A DNA stretch of 64,000 nucleotides from DASXRA01 sp036502575 (GCA_036502575.1 DASXYL010000029.1:141264-205263); one strand, 5' to 3'; positions 27,023 to 36,293 are shown, counted from the stretch's first letter. Notes: generated from the letters alone by a model not told the origin. Made by a program: numbers and translations.

Positions 27023-28216
27023 TCAGGTCAGCTTGGCGGCGATCATGTCGCCGATGGGGATCGCCGACGTGGCCGCCGGGGACGGCGCATTGCACACGTG
27101 CAGCGTCCGGGGCGTCTCGGCGAACAGGAAGTCGTGCACCAGCGAGCCGTCGCGCAGCACGGCCTGGGCCCGGATGCCGGCGGGCTCGGGCAGCAGATCG
27201 TCCACCGTCAACTCCGGGCAGTACCTGCGGCACTCGCGCAGGTAGCCACGCTTGAACACGGAGTTGCGCAGCTCGCGGGCGCCCGTCCGGACGTTCGACC
27301 GAGCCATCCGCCACATGCCCGGATAGCGCAGGTACGCGCCGACGTCGCGCCGCCGGAACGACCCCTTGCGGTAACCCTCGCGGGCGAAGCCCAGCACGGC
27401 GTTGGGGCCGACCGTGACGCCGCCGTCGATCGTCTTGGTCAGATGCACGCCGAGGAAGGGCAGCTCGGGGTCGGGGATCGGGTAGATCAGATGCGAGATG
27501 AAGTCCTTGCGAGCGGGCGGCAGCCGGTAATACTCGCCCCGGAACGGCACGATCTGGAAGTCGGTGCGCGCCCCGGCCATCCGGGCCAGCCGGTCGGCCT
27601 GCAGGCCGCCACACACGACCAGCCGCCGGGCCTCGAACCGGCGTTCGCCGGCCGATACGGTCACCGTGTCCGAGGTCTCGGTGATGCCCGTCACCTCGAC
27701 GCCCAGCTCGACGGTCGCGCCGGCCGCCCGGATCACGTCGCCCATCGTCGCGGCGATGACCCGGTAGTCGACGATCCCGGTCGCCGGCACGAACAGGGCG
27801 CCGACCCCGCGGACGTGCGGCTCGCGCCGTCGCAGCTCGGCGGCGTCGATCCGTTCGACGTCGATGCCGTTGTGCTGCGAGCGCTCGTACAGGGCGTCCA
27901 TCCGGGCGGCCTCGGCGGGATCGGTCGCGACGAGCAGCTTGCCGCAGACGTCCACCGGGATGCCGTGCCGGGCGGCGAAGTCCTTCGTGGCCTGGGCCCC
28001 GCGCCGGCACAGGTCGGCCTTGAGGCTGCCGGGCGGGTAGTAGATGCCGGCGTGGATGACCCCGCTGTTGTGGCCGGTCTGGTGGGCGCCGAGTTCGGAT
28101 TCCTTCTCCACCAGGACGAGGCTCGCGTCGGGGTGGGCGGCAAGCAGCTGCATCGCGGTGGCGAGTCCGACGATGCCGCCGCCGATCACGCAGTAGTCGT
28201 AAGTCTCAGAGCCCAT
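27023..28216 (-). CDS. lhgO: L-2-hydroxyglutarate oxidase
   Basis: 397-residue FAD enzyme of the DAO family that oxidises L-2-hydroxyglutarate to 2-oxoglutarate. N-terminal dinucleotide fold YDYCVIGGGIVGLATAMQL, then LVEKESELGAHQTGHNSGVIHAGIYYPPGSLKA, the characteristic LhgO segment, VVCGGLQADRLARMAG, FRGEYYRL, and a C-terminal HVCNAPSPAATSAIPIGDMIA closing the FAD site. Divergent from the cysteine desulfurase across 13 bp. Could also be annotated as a generic L-2-hydroxyacid oxidase. Confidence 0.93.
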   Translation of the reverse strand: MGSETYDYCVIGGGIVGLATAMQLLAAHPDASLVLVEKESELGAHQTGHNSGVIHAGIYYPPGSLKADLCRRGAQATKDFAARHGIPVDVCGKLLVATDPAEAARMDALYERSQHNGIDVERIDAAELRRREPHVRGVGALFVPATGIVDYRVIAATMGDVIRAAGATVELGVEVTGITETSDTVTVSAGERRFEARRLVVCGGLQADRLARMAGARTDFQIVPFRGEYYRLPPARKDFISHLIYPIPDPELPFLGVHLTKTIDGGVTVGPNAVLGFAREGYRKGSFRRRDVGAYLRYPGMWRMARSNVRTGARELRNSVFKRGYLRECRRYCPELTVDDLLPEPAGIRAQAVLRDGSLVHDFLFAETPRTLHVCNAPSPAATSAIPIGDMIAAKLT

Positions 28217-28221
28217 ATGCT
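28216..28221 (+). promoter_or_regulatory. -10 box of leaderless cysteine desulfurase promoter
   Basis: TATGCT ends 8 nt before the ATG at 28230 and overlaps the divergent lhgO start codon. Confidence 0.4.
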
Positions 28222-28229
28222 TGTACCCG

Positions 28230-29387
28230 ATGCCTTACCTCGACCATGCCGCGACGACGCCCATGCGGTCGGAGGCTATCGCGGCGGTCACCACGGCGAT
28301 GGCCGAACTCGGCAACCCCTCCTCGTTGCACGGTTCGGGGCGCCACGCCCGGCGTCGGGTCGAGGAGTCCCGCGAACGGCTCGCCGCCGCAGTGGGCGCC
28401 CGCCCGTCCGAGGTGATTTTCACCAGCGGCGGCACCGAGTCGGACAACCTGGCCGTCAAGGGCATGTTCTGGGCCCGCCGCGACGCCGACCCGACGAAGC
28501 GCCGCATCGTGGCCAGCACGGTCGAGCACCACGCCGTCCTGGATTCCCTCGACTGGCTGGCCGCCCACGAGGGCGCCGAGATCACCTGGCTGGAGGTCGA
28601 CGCCACCGGGCTGGTCGCCCCCGAGTCGCTGCGCCGCGCGCTGGACGACGACACCGCGCTCGTCACGGTGATGTGGGCCAACAACGAGGTCGGCACTCTC
28701 GAGCCGGTGCGCGAACTCGCCGCGATCGCCCGCGAGCACGGCGTGCCGTTCCACACCGACGCCGTGCAGGCGGTCGGCGCGGTACCGGTCGATTTCGCCG
28801 CGTCCGGCGCCGATGCGCTCACCCTGACCGGGCACAAGCTCGGCGGGCCGCCCGGCGTGGGCGCGCTGCTGCTACGGCGCGACGTCACGGTGGTGCCGTT
28901 GCTGCACGGCGGCGGCCAGGAACGCGACGTCCGATCGGGCACGCTCGACGTGCCGGGCGCCGTGGGCCTCGCGCTCGCCACCGACATCGCCGTCGCGCAC
29001 CAGCCCGACGAGGCGCCGCGGCTGGCCGCGCTGCGCGACCGCCTCGTCGACGGCGTGCGCCGCATCGTCCCCGACGTGATCGTCAACGGCCACCCGACCC
29101 AGCACCTGCCGGGTATCGCGCACCTGTCCTTCCCGGGCTGCGAGGGCGATTCGCTGCTGATGTTGCTGGACGCGCGCGGCATCGAGTGCTCCACCGGGTC
29201 GGCCTGCTCGGCCGGCGTGGCCCAGCCCTCACACGTGCTGCTGGCGACCGGGGCCGAAGCCGCTTGTGCCCGCAGCTCGCTGCGGTTCTCGCTCGGCCAC
29301 ACGTCCACCGACGAGGACGTCGACGCGGTGCTGGACGAGATCGGCCCCGTCGTCGAGCGGGCCCGGCGCGCGGGGCTGTTCGTATGA
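28230..29387 (+). CDS. Cysteine desulfurase (IscS/NifS type)
   Basis: 385-residue PLP enzyme that moves sulfur from cysteine to MnmA for tRNA thiolation and possibly to Fe-S assembly. Starts MPYLDHAATTPMRSEA; EVIFTSGGTESDNLAVKG; PLP Lys in LTLTGHKLGGPPG; the catalytic Cys lies in STGSACSAG, the short loop of group I enzymes; conserved Asp/His in TVEHHAVLD and HTDAVQAVG. ATG overlaps by 4 nt the next gene mnmA, so the two are translationally coupled. Equivalent of Rv3025c. Confidence 0.95.
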   Translation: MPYLDHAATTPMRSEAIAAVTTAMAELGNPSSLHGSGRHARRRVEESRERLAAAVGARPSEVIFTSGGTESDNLAVKGMFWARRDADPTKRRIVASTVEHHAVLDSLDWLAAHEGAEITWLEVDATGLVAPESLRRALDDDTALVTVMWANNEVGTLEPVRELAAIAREHGVPFHTDAVQAVGAVPVDFAASGADALTLTGHKLGGPPGVGALLLRRDVTVVPLLHGGGQERDVRSGTLDVPGAVGLALATDIAVAHQPDEAPRLAALRDRLVDGVRRIVPDVIVNGHPTQHLPGIAHLSFPGCEGDSLLMLLDARGIECSTGSACSAGVAQPSHVLLATGAEAACARSSLRFSLGHTSTDEDVDAVLDEIGPVVERARRAGLFV

Positions 29388-30463
29388 AGGTTCTGGCGGC
29401 CATGAGCGGTGGCGTCGACTCCGCGGTGGCCGCCGCGCGGGCCGTCGACGCCGGCTACGACGTCACGGGCGTGCACCTGGCCCTGTCTCCGGCCCCGTCC
29501 ACGCTGCGCCACGGCGCTCGCGGCTGCTGCACCGTCGAGGACGCGAACGACGCCCGCCGCGCCGCCGACGTGCTCGGAATCCCCTTCTACGTATGGGATC
29601 TCGCCGAACGGTTCCGGGCCGACGTCATCGACGACTTCGTCGCCGAGTACGCCGCCGGACGCACCCCCAACCCGTGCCTGCGCTGCAACGAGAAGATCAA
29701 GTTCGCCGCGGTGCTCGATCGCGCGCTGGCGCTCGGCTTCGACGCCGTGGTCACGGGCCACCACGCCCGGCTGGACGGCGGTCGGCTCCGACGTTCCGTC
29801 GACGCGGCGAAGGACCAGTCCTACGTGCTGGCCGTGCTGACGCCGGGGCAGCTCGCCGGTGCGATGTTCCCGCTCGGTGACTCGACGAAGGCGCAGGTAC
29901 GCAGCGAGGCTGCCGATCGCGGGCTGGCCGTCGCCGAGAAGCCCGACTCGCACGACATCTGCTTCATTGCCGACGGGGACACGCGCGGCTTCCTGTCGCG
30001 CAACCTCGGCGAGCAGGCGGGGCCTATCGTCGACGCCGTCACCGGCGACACGGTCGGCGAGCACGGCGGCTCGTTCGGCTTCACCGTCGGGCAGCGCCGG
30101 GGACTCCGGCTGCAGCGCCCGGCGCCGGGGGGCGAGCCCCGCTACGTACTGTCGATCCAGCCCAAGACGAACACCGTGGTGGTCGGGCCGGGGGAGCTGC
30201 TCGACGCCGACGAGGTCACGGCCGACCGTCCACTGTGGACGGTGAGCCGGCCGGGCGACCAGTTCGACTGCCTCGTGCAGCTACGCGCGCACGGCATGGT
30301 CACGCCGGCGACGGTGTCGGTGGCCGACGGCGCCGTGACCGCTCGGCTGCACGGCACCCAGCGCGGCGTGGCGGCCGGCCAGGCTCTGGTCATGTACGAC
30401 GGCGACACCGTGCTCGGCTCGGCCACCATCGCATCGGCCCGGCGGGCTACTGTCCGCTCGTGA
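29384..30463 (+). CDS. mnmA: tRNA-specific 2-thiouridylase
   Basis: 359 residues. Thiolates U34 of Lys, Glu and Gln tRNAs. PP-loop SGGVDSAVAA at residues 8-17; NPCLRCNEKIKF carries the first catalytic Cys; DICFIADGD the second (the persulfide-forming Cys); GFTVGQRRGL and the C-terminal beta-barrel follow. ATG overlaps the desulfurase stop codon (ATGA). A longer upstream open frame is spurious. Confidence 0.96.
   Translation: MKVLAAMSGGVDSAVAAARAVDAGYDVTGVHLALSPAPSTLRHGARGCCTVEDANDARRAADVLGIPFYVWDLAERFRADVIDDFVAEYAAGRTPNPCLRCNEKIKFAAVLDRALALGFDAVVTGHHARLDGGRLRRSVDAAKDQSYVLAVLTPGQLAGAMFPLGDSTKAQVRSEAADRGLAVAEKPDSHDICFIADGDTRGFLSRNLGEQAGPIVDAVTGDTVGEHGGSFGFTVGQRRGLRLQRPAPGGEPRYVLSIQPKTNTVVVGPGELLDADEVTADRPLWTVSRPGDQFDCLVQLRAHGMVTPATVSVADGAVTARLHGTQRGVAAGQALVMYDGDTVLGSATIASARRATVRS
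30226..30242. repeat. Palindrome CCGTCCACTGTGGACGG
   Basis: Perfect inverted repeat within mnmA; the 13-bp core GTCCACTGTGGAC also occurs at 17594-17606 inside a methyltransferase gene. Confidence 0.6.
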
Positions 30464-31449
30464 CGCATCCCTGGCCGGCCGGCGCGGCAACCGGTGTCGG
30501 CTCGCTGCCCGGCACCGACATCGACGAGGCGCTGCGCGTCGTCTTCGGTGAGTTGCCCGACCTACCGCACCTGCCCGAGCTGCCGGCCCGCGGCGCCGGC
30601 GCCGACATGATCGGACGCGGTGCCACGTTCCTGGCTGAACTTCCGGTCGAGATCCAGCCCTCGGGGTGGCGGCTCACCGCCCATCCGGGCCGCGACCTGC
30701 GCCGGGCGCTGGACTTCCTCGCCCGGGACCTGGACGCCCTCGAGGCGGCCGCCGAGGGCTATGCCGGCGCGCTGAAGGTTCAGGCGGTCGGGCCGTGGAC
30801 TCTGGCGGCCAGCCTGGAACTACCAAATGGGCACCGGGTCGTGTCCGACCACGGCGCGACGCGGGATCTCGCCTCGTCGCTGGCGGAGGGCCTGCGCGCG
30901 CACCTCGCCGATCTCGCCCGGCGCGTCCCCGATGCGACGATCGTGGTGCAGCTGGACGAGCCGTCGATCCCGGCCGTGCTCACCGCTCAAGTGCCCACGC
31001 CGTCCGGGTTCGGCACCGTGCGCTCGGTCGAGGCGAGCGTGGTCGAGCAGGCGCTGGGCAACGTGCTGTCGGTGATTCCCGAAGGCGCCCGCGTGGTGCA
31101 CTGCTGCGCTCCCGACCCGCCGATCGCGCTGCTGCGCGGGGCCGGGGCCGACGCGATCTCGATCGACGCCGCCCAGTCACTCGACAACGACGCTTTGGGC
31201 GAGGCGGTCGAGGCCGGGACGTCGCTGTGGCTGGGCGTGCTGCCCGGCACCGACGCGTCGATCAGCCTCGATTCCGCCCGCGATCGCATCCTGAAGCTGT
31301 GGCACGCGCTCGGCTTCCCCGACTCTCAACTGGCCGACGCCGTGGTGCCCACCCCGTCGTGCGGCTTGGCCGGGGCGAGCGAGGCGTACGCGCGGCGGGC
31401 CCTGGAGCTGGTGCGCGACACCGGACGGGCGTTTCGTGACATGTCGTGA
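30460..31449 (+). CDS. MetE C-terminal-like zinc protein (Rv3015c-like)
   Basis: 329 residues of the cobalamin-independent methionine synthase catalytic-barrel family, without the MetE N-terminal half. Zinc ligands can be seen: His214 and Cys216 in VVHCCAPDPP and Cys301 in PTPSCGLAG. N-terminal GVGSLPGTDIDEALRVVFGEL and QAVGPWTLAAS fit the barrel. GTG start overlaps the mnmA stop codon. True methionine synthesis is doubtful because the folate-binding half is missing. Its operon with sulfur-transfer genes suggests a thiol-linked role, and the same gene order occurs in mycobacteria. Confidence 0.85.
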   Translation: MTHPWPAGAATGVGSLPGTDIDEALRVVFGELPDLPHLPELPARGAGADMIGRGATFLAELPVEIQPSGWRLTAHPGRDLRRALDFLARDLDALEAAAEGYAGALKVQAVGPWTLAASLELPNGHRVVSDHGATRDLASSLAEGLRAHLADLARRVPDATIVVQLDEPSIPAVLTAQVPTPSGFGTVRSVEASVVEQALGNVLSVIPEGARVVHCCAPDPPIALLRGAGADAISIDAAQSLDNDALGEAVEAGTSLWLGVLPGTDASISLDSARDRILKLWHALGFPDSQLADAVVPTPSCGLAGASEAYARRALELVRDTGRAFRDMS

Positions 31450-31562
31450 CGACTTCGGGGTCTCCGTCGTCGGACTGTGCCTCACTTGTGATCGGTTCGT
31501 AGTTTGTCTGGCCAGGTAGCCAGCTAGCGTCGGGCTTTCTGTCCGCGCCGCAGGGGAGGGCG

Positions 31563-34500
31563 ATGGCCGGCATCGGCGTTACAGCCCAGGCATTGCGTTA
31601 CCGGGCCGGCCAGGCGGTGGCGCTGTTCGTACTCTCGGCGCTCGGCATCGCGGCCTGCGCGTTCGGTCCGCTCTACGAGCGAGCGGTCGAGCAGGCGCAG
31701 CTGAAGCTGACGGTGACCAACACCCCGATCGTCAATCGCGGACTCAGCGTGACCGCAGTCTCGCCGACTCAGTCGCTCGACCCGTTCCTGCCCAGCGGTC
31801 AGCTGAAGCGTTTCTACGGCGAGCCGATCACGTCCACCTCGCTCACCGTCTACTACCCGATCAAGGGCGGGCGGTACTTCACCAGCGATGTCGTGAGCCG
31901 TACCGGAATGTGCGCACACCTCCACGTCACCTCCGGGCGCTGCCCTTCAGCGCCCGGCCAGGTTGTCGTGAGTGCCGCGGAGCTGCAGGCGGGCGGGCTC
32001 AAGATCGGCGATCGCCTCCCGATCGGGGTCCGTCCGTCGGACGTCGGCGTCGAGACGGCGGCGGGAACGCTGGTCGTTGTCGGGGCTTATCAGACCTTCG
32101 ACCCGCACGATGACTACTGGTTCGGGCACGAGTACCCCACCAAGGACGGAGTGCAACGCAACAGCGATCCCAACGCCAAGCTCGAGCACGCGGACACGCT
32201 GTTCGCCGCACCAGGATTTGTCGAGCCCATCAGAGCGATCACCGAGCACGCTCTCAATGCCCAGCTCACGTTGGGTGAGATCACCGAGGTCGACCTGGCC
32301 TTGCGGCCCGGACGTGTCCACCTCAACAACATGGCGAGTCTGCGCTCGGGCGTGGCCGCTCTGGTCGCCGCGGGCGCGACGCGCGACTCGACCGTGGGTG
32401 TGCGAACGACCATCATCGACGGGCTCGCCGAGGCCGACCGCGGACGGCACGACGCCAGCTCGGTGATTCCTGCCTTCGCCGTCGAGTTGGCGCTGCTGGT
32501 CCTCGTCATGGTGGGTGTGGTGGTCGTCGCTGCGGCTGACCAGCGCCGTCCGGAGTTCGCGTTGGCTCGGTTGCGCGGACGAAGCGCCGGGCGCGCGGCC
32601 CGGCTGCTCGACCGGGAATTCATCGTGCCGGTCGGGCTCAGCGTCCTACCCGGGCTGCTGCTCGCGTGGCTCGGCACCCGTCTGGCGTGCCGATGGTGGC
32701 TATCTGACGCGGCGCGTCCGGAGCTGCGGTGGCCAGTGCTCGCGGCCGCGGCAGCGGTCGTGCTCGTCGAGGTGCTCGTCGTGGCGGTCGTCGCGCGCAA
32801 GGCCGCCCGCCGGCCGGTGCACGACCTGTTGCGGCGCACGCCGCAACGCAGCGGTCGGCTCGGCCTCGGTGCCGCCGAGGCTGCGCTCGCAGCGGTCGCG
32901 GCGGGCGGCACGGTCGTGGCCTTGTCCGGCGACCGGCACAATGCCCTCGCCGTGGCGGCGCCGGCCTTCCTCGCCCTGCTCGCCGGCCTGGTGCTCGGTC
33001 GGGTGCTCGCGTGGACCGCACGCCTGGCCGGCCAACGGGCGCTGTGGCGGGGCCGACTCGCGACCGGCATCGCGTTCTTGCAGATCGCGCGACGACCGGG
33101 CCTGCGCTACGTGGTCGCCTTGCTGTGTGTGGCGGTGGCCCTGATCGTCTCGGCGGCCGACCAGTGGCGGGTCGCCGGGCGCAATCGGTCGGTGCGCGCC
33201 GGCGCCGAGGCCGGGGCCAGTGTCGTGCTCACGGTCCGCGCCGGCAGCGCCAGCACGCTCGAGGACGCAGTCGCCGCCGGCGATCCGACCGGGCGCTACG
33301 CGACGCCCGTCGTCGTACAGAGCCCGCCGAGCGGCACGACGGTCATGGCCGTCAAGCCCGCGTCGTTCGGCCCGATCGCCGCCTGGGGCTGGTCGAAGGA
33401 CCGCCCGGATCCCGGCGTGCTGTCTCGGTTGACGCCTCGCCGCCCGCCGCCGATCACCGTTACCGGCACCACTGTTCGCCTGCGAATGGCGCAGCTCACC
33501 CTCGTGCGCCAGAAGCAGCTGGAGACGATCGGCAAGCCCGGCCCGGTGTGGCTCACGGTGAACCTGCACAAGAAGGACGGTACGGGCTACAACGCGAAGC
33601 TGGGCCCGCTGCCCGAGGGCGCACACGGCTCGGCCGTACTCACCGCCACCGTGCCGTGCTCCGAGGGATGCACACTGGGGCAGCTACAACTGCTCCGCAC
33701 GACCTCCGACGACATTCCGATCTACCTGGACGCGACCCTCGACCTCGCTGCCGGCAGCCCGGGTTCGCTGCGGCCGATCTCGTTGGGATCCGCGTCCGAC
33801 TGGGCCGAAGCCACCGCCGAATCGCCCATCAACAGCGGCACTGAACGCATTGGGCTGCAGTTCGGCGGCACCACGCCGACGCTGTCCGCCTTCAACGACG
33901 GTAGTCCCGCCGTCATGCAGCATCTTGATCAGCCGGTGGCCATTCCGGCGATGACCTCCGGGAACGTGCCCGAGGAGCCCGACGCTCGGGGGTTCCTCTA
34001 TGACAACAACATCGATGCCGCCGCGGCGTCCTACGCCCCGATCGGCGCGCTGCCCGTCCTTCCGGGCCGCACCGGTCCGGCGATGCTCGTCGACCTCGAC
34101 GTCGCCGCAGCGCTCGCCACGTCCTCGCTGGCCGACAGCACCGTCTCGGTGTGGCTGCGTACCGACGATGCGGCTCGCGAACGGGCCTTCGTGGCGTCCT
34201 TGGCGCGCAACGGGGTCAGCGTGCTGGACCGCGACAGCGCGGCCGCGCACCGCGCCATCCTCGCCCAGTCTGCGCCCGCCTGGGCCATGCAACTCGCCCT
34301 CGTCACGGCAGTTCTGGCGGTGCTCCTCGCGGCGATCGTCATCTTCATCTCCGCCGCGGCGGTCCGCCGCACCTGGGCGTACGACATGTCAGCGCTCGAG
34401 CTGGTCGGGATGAGCCGCGCGCGGATTCGCCGGGCGGTGCTGGTGGAGCAGGCCACAGCTGCGGTGGCCGGGGCGGGCGTGGGCACTGTGATGGGCCTGC

Positions 34501-34703
34501 TCGGCGCGCACCTCGCGCTGCCGGGGATGCCGCTGTTCCTCAACGACGCGGCCACCCCGCAGATCCTGCGCCCGATCGCGTGGATGACCGTGGCCGTCGC
34601 GGGCGTGCTGGCTCTCGTCACGCTCGTCCTGTCCGGGGCGCTCGTCGGGATGGCCCTCGTGCGACAGGTCGCCCCGAGTCGCGTGCAGGCGGGGCAACAA
34701 TGA
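31563..34703 (+). CDS. FtsX-family ABC transporter permease (MacB-like), large
   Basis: 1046 residues in the membrane. TM1 AVALFVLSALGIAACAFGPLY, a large extracytoplasmic domain (about residues 40-295), TM segments around 300-320, 350-375, 390-410, 435-450 and 465-480, another at about 515, a second large external domain (535-890), then TMs near 905-930, 955-985 and 1005-1035. The tandem layout is that of FtsX permeases with two extracellular domains. Ribosome site GGGGAGGG precedes ATG. It overlaps the following ATPase gene by 4 nt. Substrate unknown; likely exports or extracts a lipid, lipoprotein or peptide. Confidence 0.85.
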   Translation: MAGIGVTAQALRYRAGQAVALFVLSALGIAACAFGPLYERAVEQAQLKLTVTNTPIVNRGLSVTAVSPTQSLDPFLPSGQLKRFYGEPITSTSLTVYYPIKGGRYFTSDVVSRTGMCAHLHVTSGRCPSAPGQVVVSAAELQAGGLKIGDRLPIGVRPSDVGVETAAGTLVVVGAYQTFDPHDDYWFGHEYPTKDGVQRNSDPNAKLEHADTLFAAPGFVEPIRAITEHALNAQLTLGEITEVDLALRPGRVHLNNMASLRSGVAALVAAGATRDSTVGVRTTIIDGLAEADRGRHDASSVIPAFAVELALLVLVMVGVVVVAAADQRRPEFALARLRGRSAGRAARLLDREFIVPVGLSVLPGLLLAWLGTRLACRWWLSDAARPELRWPVLAAAAAVVLVEVLVVAVVARKAARRPVHDLLRRTPQRSGRLGLGAAEAALAAVAAGGTVVALSGDRHNALAVAAPAFLALLAGLVLGRVLAWTARLAGQRALWRGRLATGIAFLQIARRPGLRYVVALLCVAVALIVSAADQWRVAGRNRSVRAGAEAGASVVLTVRAGSASTLEDAVAAGDPTGRYATPVVVQSPPSGTTVMAVKPASFGPIAAWGWSKDRPDPGVLSRLTPRRPPPITVTGTTVRLRMAQLTLVRQKQLETIGKPGPVWLTVNLHKKDGTGYNAKLGPLPEGAHGSAVLTATVPCSEGCTLGQLQLLRTTSDDIPIYLDATLDLAAGSPGSLRPISLGSASDWAEATAESPINSGTERIGLQFGGTTPTLSAFNDGSPAVMQHLDQPVAIPAMTSGNVPEEPDARGFLYDNNIDAAAASYAPIGALPVLPGRTGPAMLVDLDVAAALATSSLADSTVSVWLRTDDAARERAFVASLARNGVSVLDRDSAAAHRAILAQSAPAWAMQLALVTAVLAVLLAAIVIFISAAAVRRTWAYDMSALELVGMSRARIRRAVLVEQATAAVAGAGVGTVMGLLGAHLALPGMPLFLNDAATPQILRPIAWMTVAVAGVLALVTLVLSGALVGMALVRQVAPSRVQAGQQ

Positions 34704-35548
34704 CCGGCGCCGCAGTGTCCGCGCACGGACTCGTGCACATCTACCGGCTCGAGGGCAACGACGTCGTGGCCCTGACCAGCGTCGACCTGGACGTCGCACC
34801 GGGCCAGATGGTGGGGCTGCTCGGACCGTCGGGCTCGGGCAAGTCGACTCTGTTGCGACTGCTCGCGGGCCTGCAACAGCCGAGCGCCGGCCGGCTGCGG
34901 GTGGGCTCGCACGACCTCACGGCGATCACCGACGCGGAGCTGAACCGGATGCGGGCGCTGGAGGTCGGCATCGTGCTGCAGGGCGCCGTGAACAACCTGC
35001 TGCCGTACCTGACGCCGGAGGGGAACGTGGCCTATGGGCAAGGCGAGGCCCGGCGCCGTCGACGCCCCGATCTCGCATCGCCGCGCGAGGTGCTCGACCT
35101 GGTCGGGCTGGCCGACCAGGCCCGATCGCGACTGGTCGAGCTCACGCCGGGGCAGATGCAGCGACTCTCGGTGGCGGTGGGCATCGCGGCGCTGCCCGGG
35201 TTGTTGCTTGCCGACGAACCGACCAGCCAGCTCGACCACGCCTACCGCGACGAGGTGCTCGATGCCATCACCGCGATCAACGCCGAGCTGAAAACGACCG
35301 TGATCACGGTGACGCACGACCCCGAGGTGGCGGCTCGGTTCCCGCGCACGATCACCATCCGCGACGGCCGGATCGGCAGCGAGGGACGCGACGGCGAGGA
35401 GTTCGCGGTCGTCGGGCGCGACGGTTCGGTGCAGCTGCCGCCCCATGTTCGCGAGCTGGTGCCGCCGGGCGCGCTGCTGCGGGTGCGGATCGACGGCGCC
35501 TCCGTGATCAGCCTGGAGCCGCTGGGCGACGCCGGGGAACCCCGATGA
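34700..35548 (+). CDS. ABC transporter ATP-binding protein, LolD/MacB type, degenerate signature
   Basis: 282 residues. Walker A GPSGSGKST, Q-loop in VLQGAVNNLLPYLTP, Walker B LLLADEPTSQLD, switch His in VTHDPE. The signature is LTPGQMQRL rather than LSGGQ. The C-terminal 55 residues after IRDGRI (GSVQLPPHVRELVPPGALLRVRI) form an extension of unknown use. ATG overlaps the permease stop codon. Confidence 0.9.
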   Translation: MTGAAVSAHGLVHIYRLEGNDVVALTSVDLDVAPGQMVGLLGPSGSGKSTLLRLLAGLQQPSAGRLRVGSHDLTAITDAELNRMRALEVGIVLQGAVNNLLPYLTPEGNVAYGQGEARRRRRPDLASPREVLDLVGLADQARSRLVELTPGQMQRLSVAVGIAALPGLLLADEPTSQLDHAYRDEVLDAITAINAELKTTVITVTHDPEVAARFPRTITIRDGRIGSEGRDGEEFAVVGRDGSVQLPPHVRELVPPGALLRVRIDGASVISLEPLGDAGEPR

Positions 35549-35627
35549 GCGAGCATCGCAGCGAGGAACGAGCGAGGAGCGCAGCTCATCCCAGCGATGA
35601 GCGCTTGCGCGAAGAGCAGGTAAGCCG
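35544..35627. repeat. Spacer repeat between the two ABC ATPase genes, including R3 copy 2
   Basis: Holds an inverted GATGAGC/GCTCATC pair (35544-35550, 35584-35590) around GAGC-rich units, then R3 copy GCGATGAGCGCTTGCGCGAAGAGC-type at 35594-35617, 10 bp before the next start codon, interrupting an otherwise overlapping operon. Confidence 0.65.
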
Positions 35628-36293
35628 ATGAACGACGCCGGGGTATTGCGGGCCACGTCGGTGAACGTGCGCTACCGAGACGTCGTCGCGATCCGTGACG
35701 TCACCCTCGAGGTGCGGCCCGGGCAGCTCGTGGCTGTCACCGGCCCGTCCGGGGCCGGCAAGACGTCGCTGCTGCACGCGCTCGCGGGCATCGTCACCCC
35801 GGCCGAGGGCGCGGTGAGCTGCGGTGGGCAAGAGGTGCGGCAACGAGCCGAGGCGGTCGAGCGGGGCATCGTGCTCATACCCCAGGGCAATGCCCTGGCC
35901 GCGGTGCTCACCGCGCTGGAGAACGTCGCTATGCCGCTCCTCGCCCGCGCGGCCCTGGTCCAGGGGGCGCGCGAGGCGGCGTTGGCGGCGCTCGCCGCCG
36001 TAGGTGTCGACGATGCGGCCGATCAGCTCGTCGACGAGCTCTCCGGCGGCCAACAGCAGCGCGTCGCCGTCGCCCGCGGCATCGCGCAGCAGGGGGTAGC
36101 GCTGCTCGCCGACGAGCCGACCAGCGAGCTGGACTCGGGCAACCGCACCCGGGTGATGGACGTCCTGACCTCGGAGGTGCGTCGCGGGGCGGCCGTCGTG
36201 ATGGCCACCCACGATCCGGAGACCGCGGACCTGTGCGACGCCGAGTTGCGGCTCGATGAGGGCGTCGCGACCTGGATCCGCGACGACCGCTAG
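35628..36293 (+). CDS. ABC transporter ATP-binding protein, LolD/MacB type
   Basis: 221 residues with Walker A GPSGAGKTS, LVDELSGGQQQRVAVARG signature, Walker B ALLADEPTSELD and switch ATHDPE. Normal length for a FtsX-partner ATPase. With the previous gene and the large permease it probably forms one transporter having two different ATPases, one with an intact and one with an altered signature. Overlaps the convergent debranching gene by 4 nt. Confidence 0.92.
   Translation: MNDAGVLRATSVNVRYRDVVAIRDVTLEVRPGQLVAVTGPSGAGKTSLLHALAGIVTPAEGAVSCGGQEVRQRAEAVERGIVLIPQGNALAAVLTALENVAMPLLARAALVQGAREAALAALAAVGVDDAADQLVDELSGGQQQRVAVARGIAQQGVALLADEPTSELDSGNRTRVMDVLTSEVRRGAAVVMATHDPETADLCDAELRLDEGVATWIRDDR

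Noticed and set aside
28230..29387. Start at upstream TTG 28221
   Set aside because: The conserved N-terminus MPYLDHAATTP begins at ATG 28230, and the TATGCT box fits a leaderless start there.
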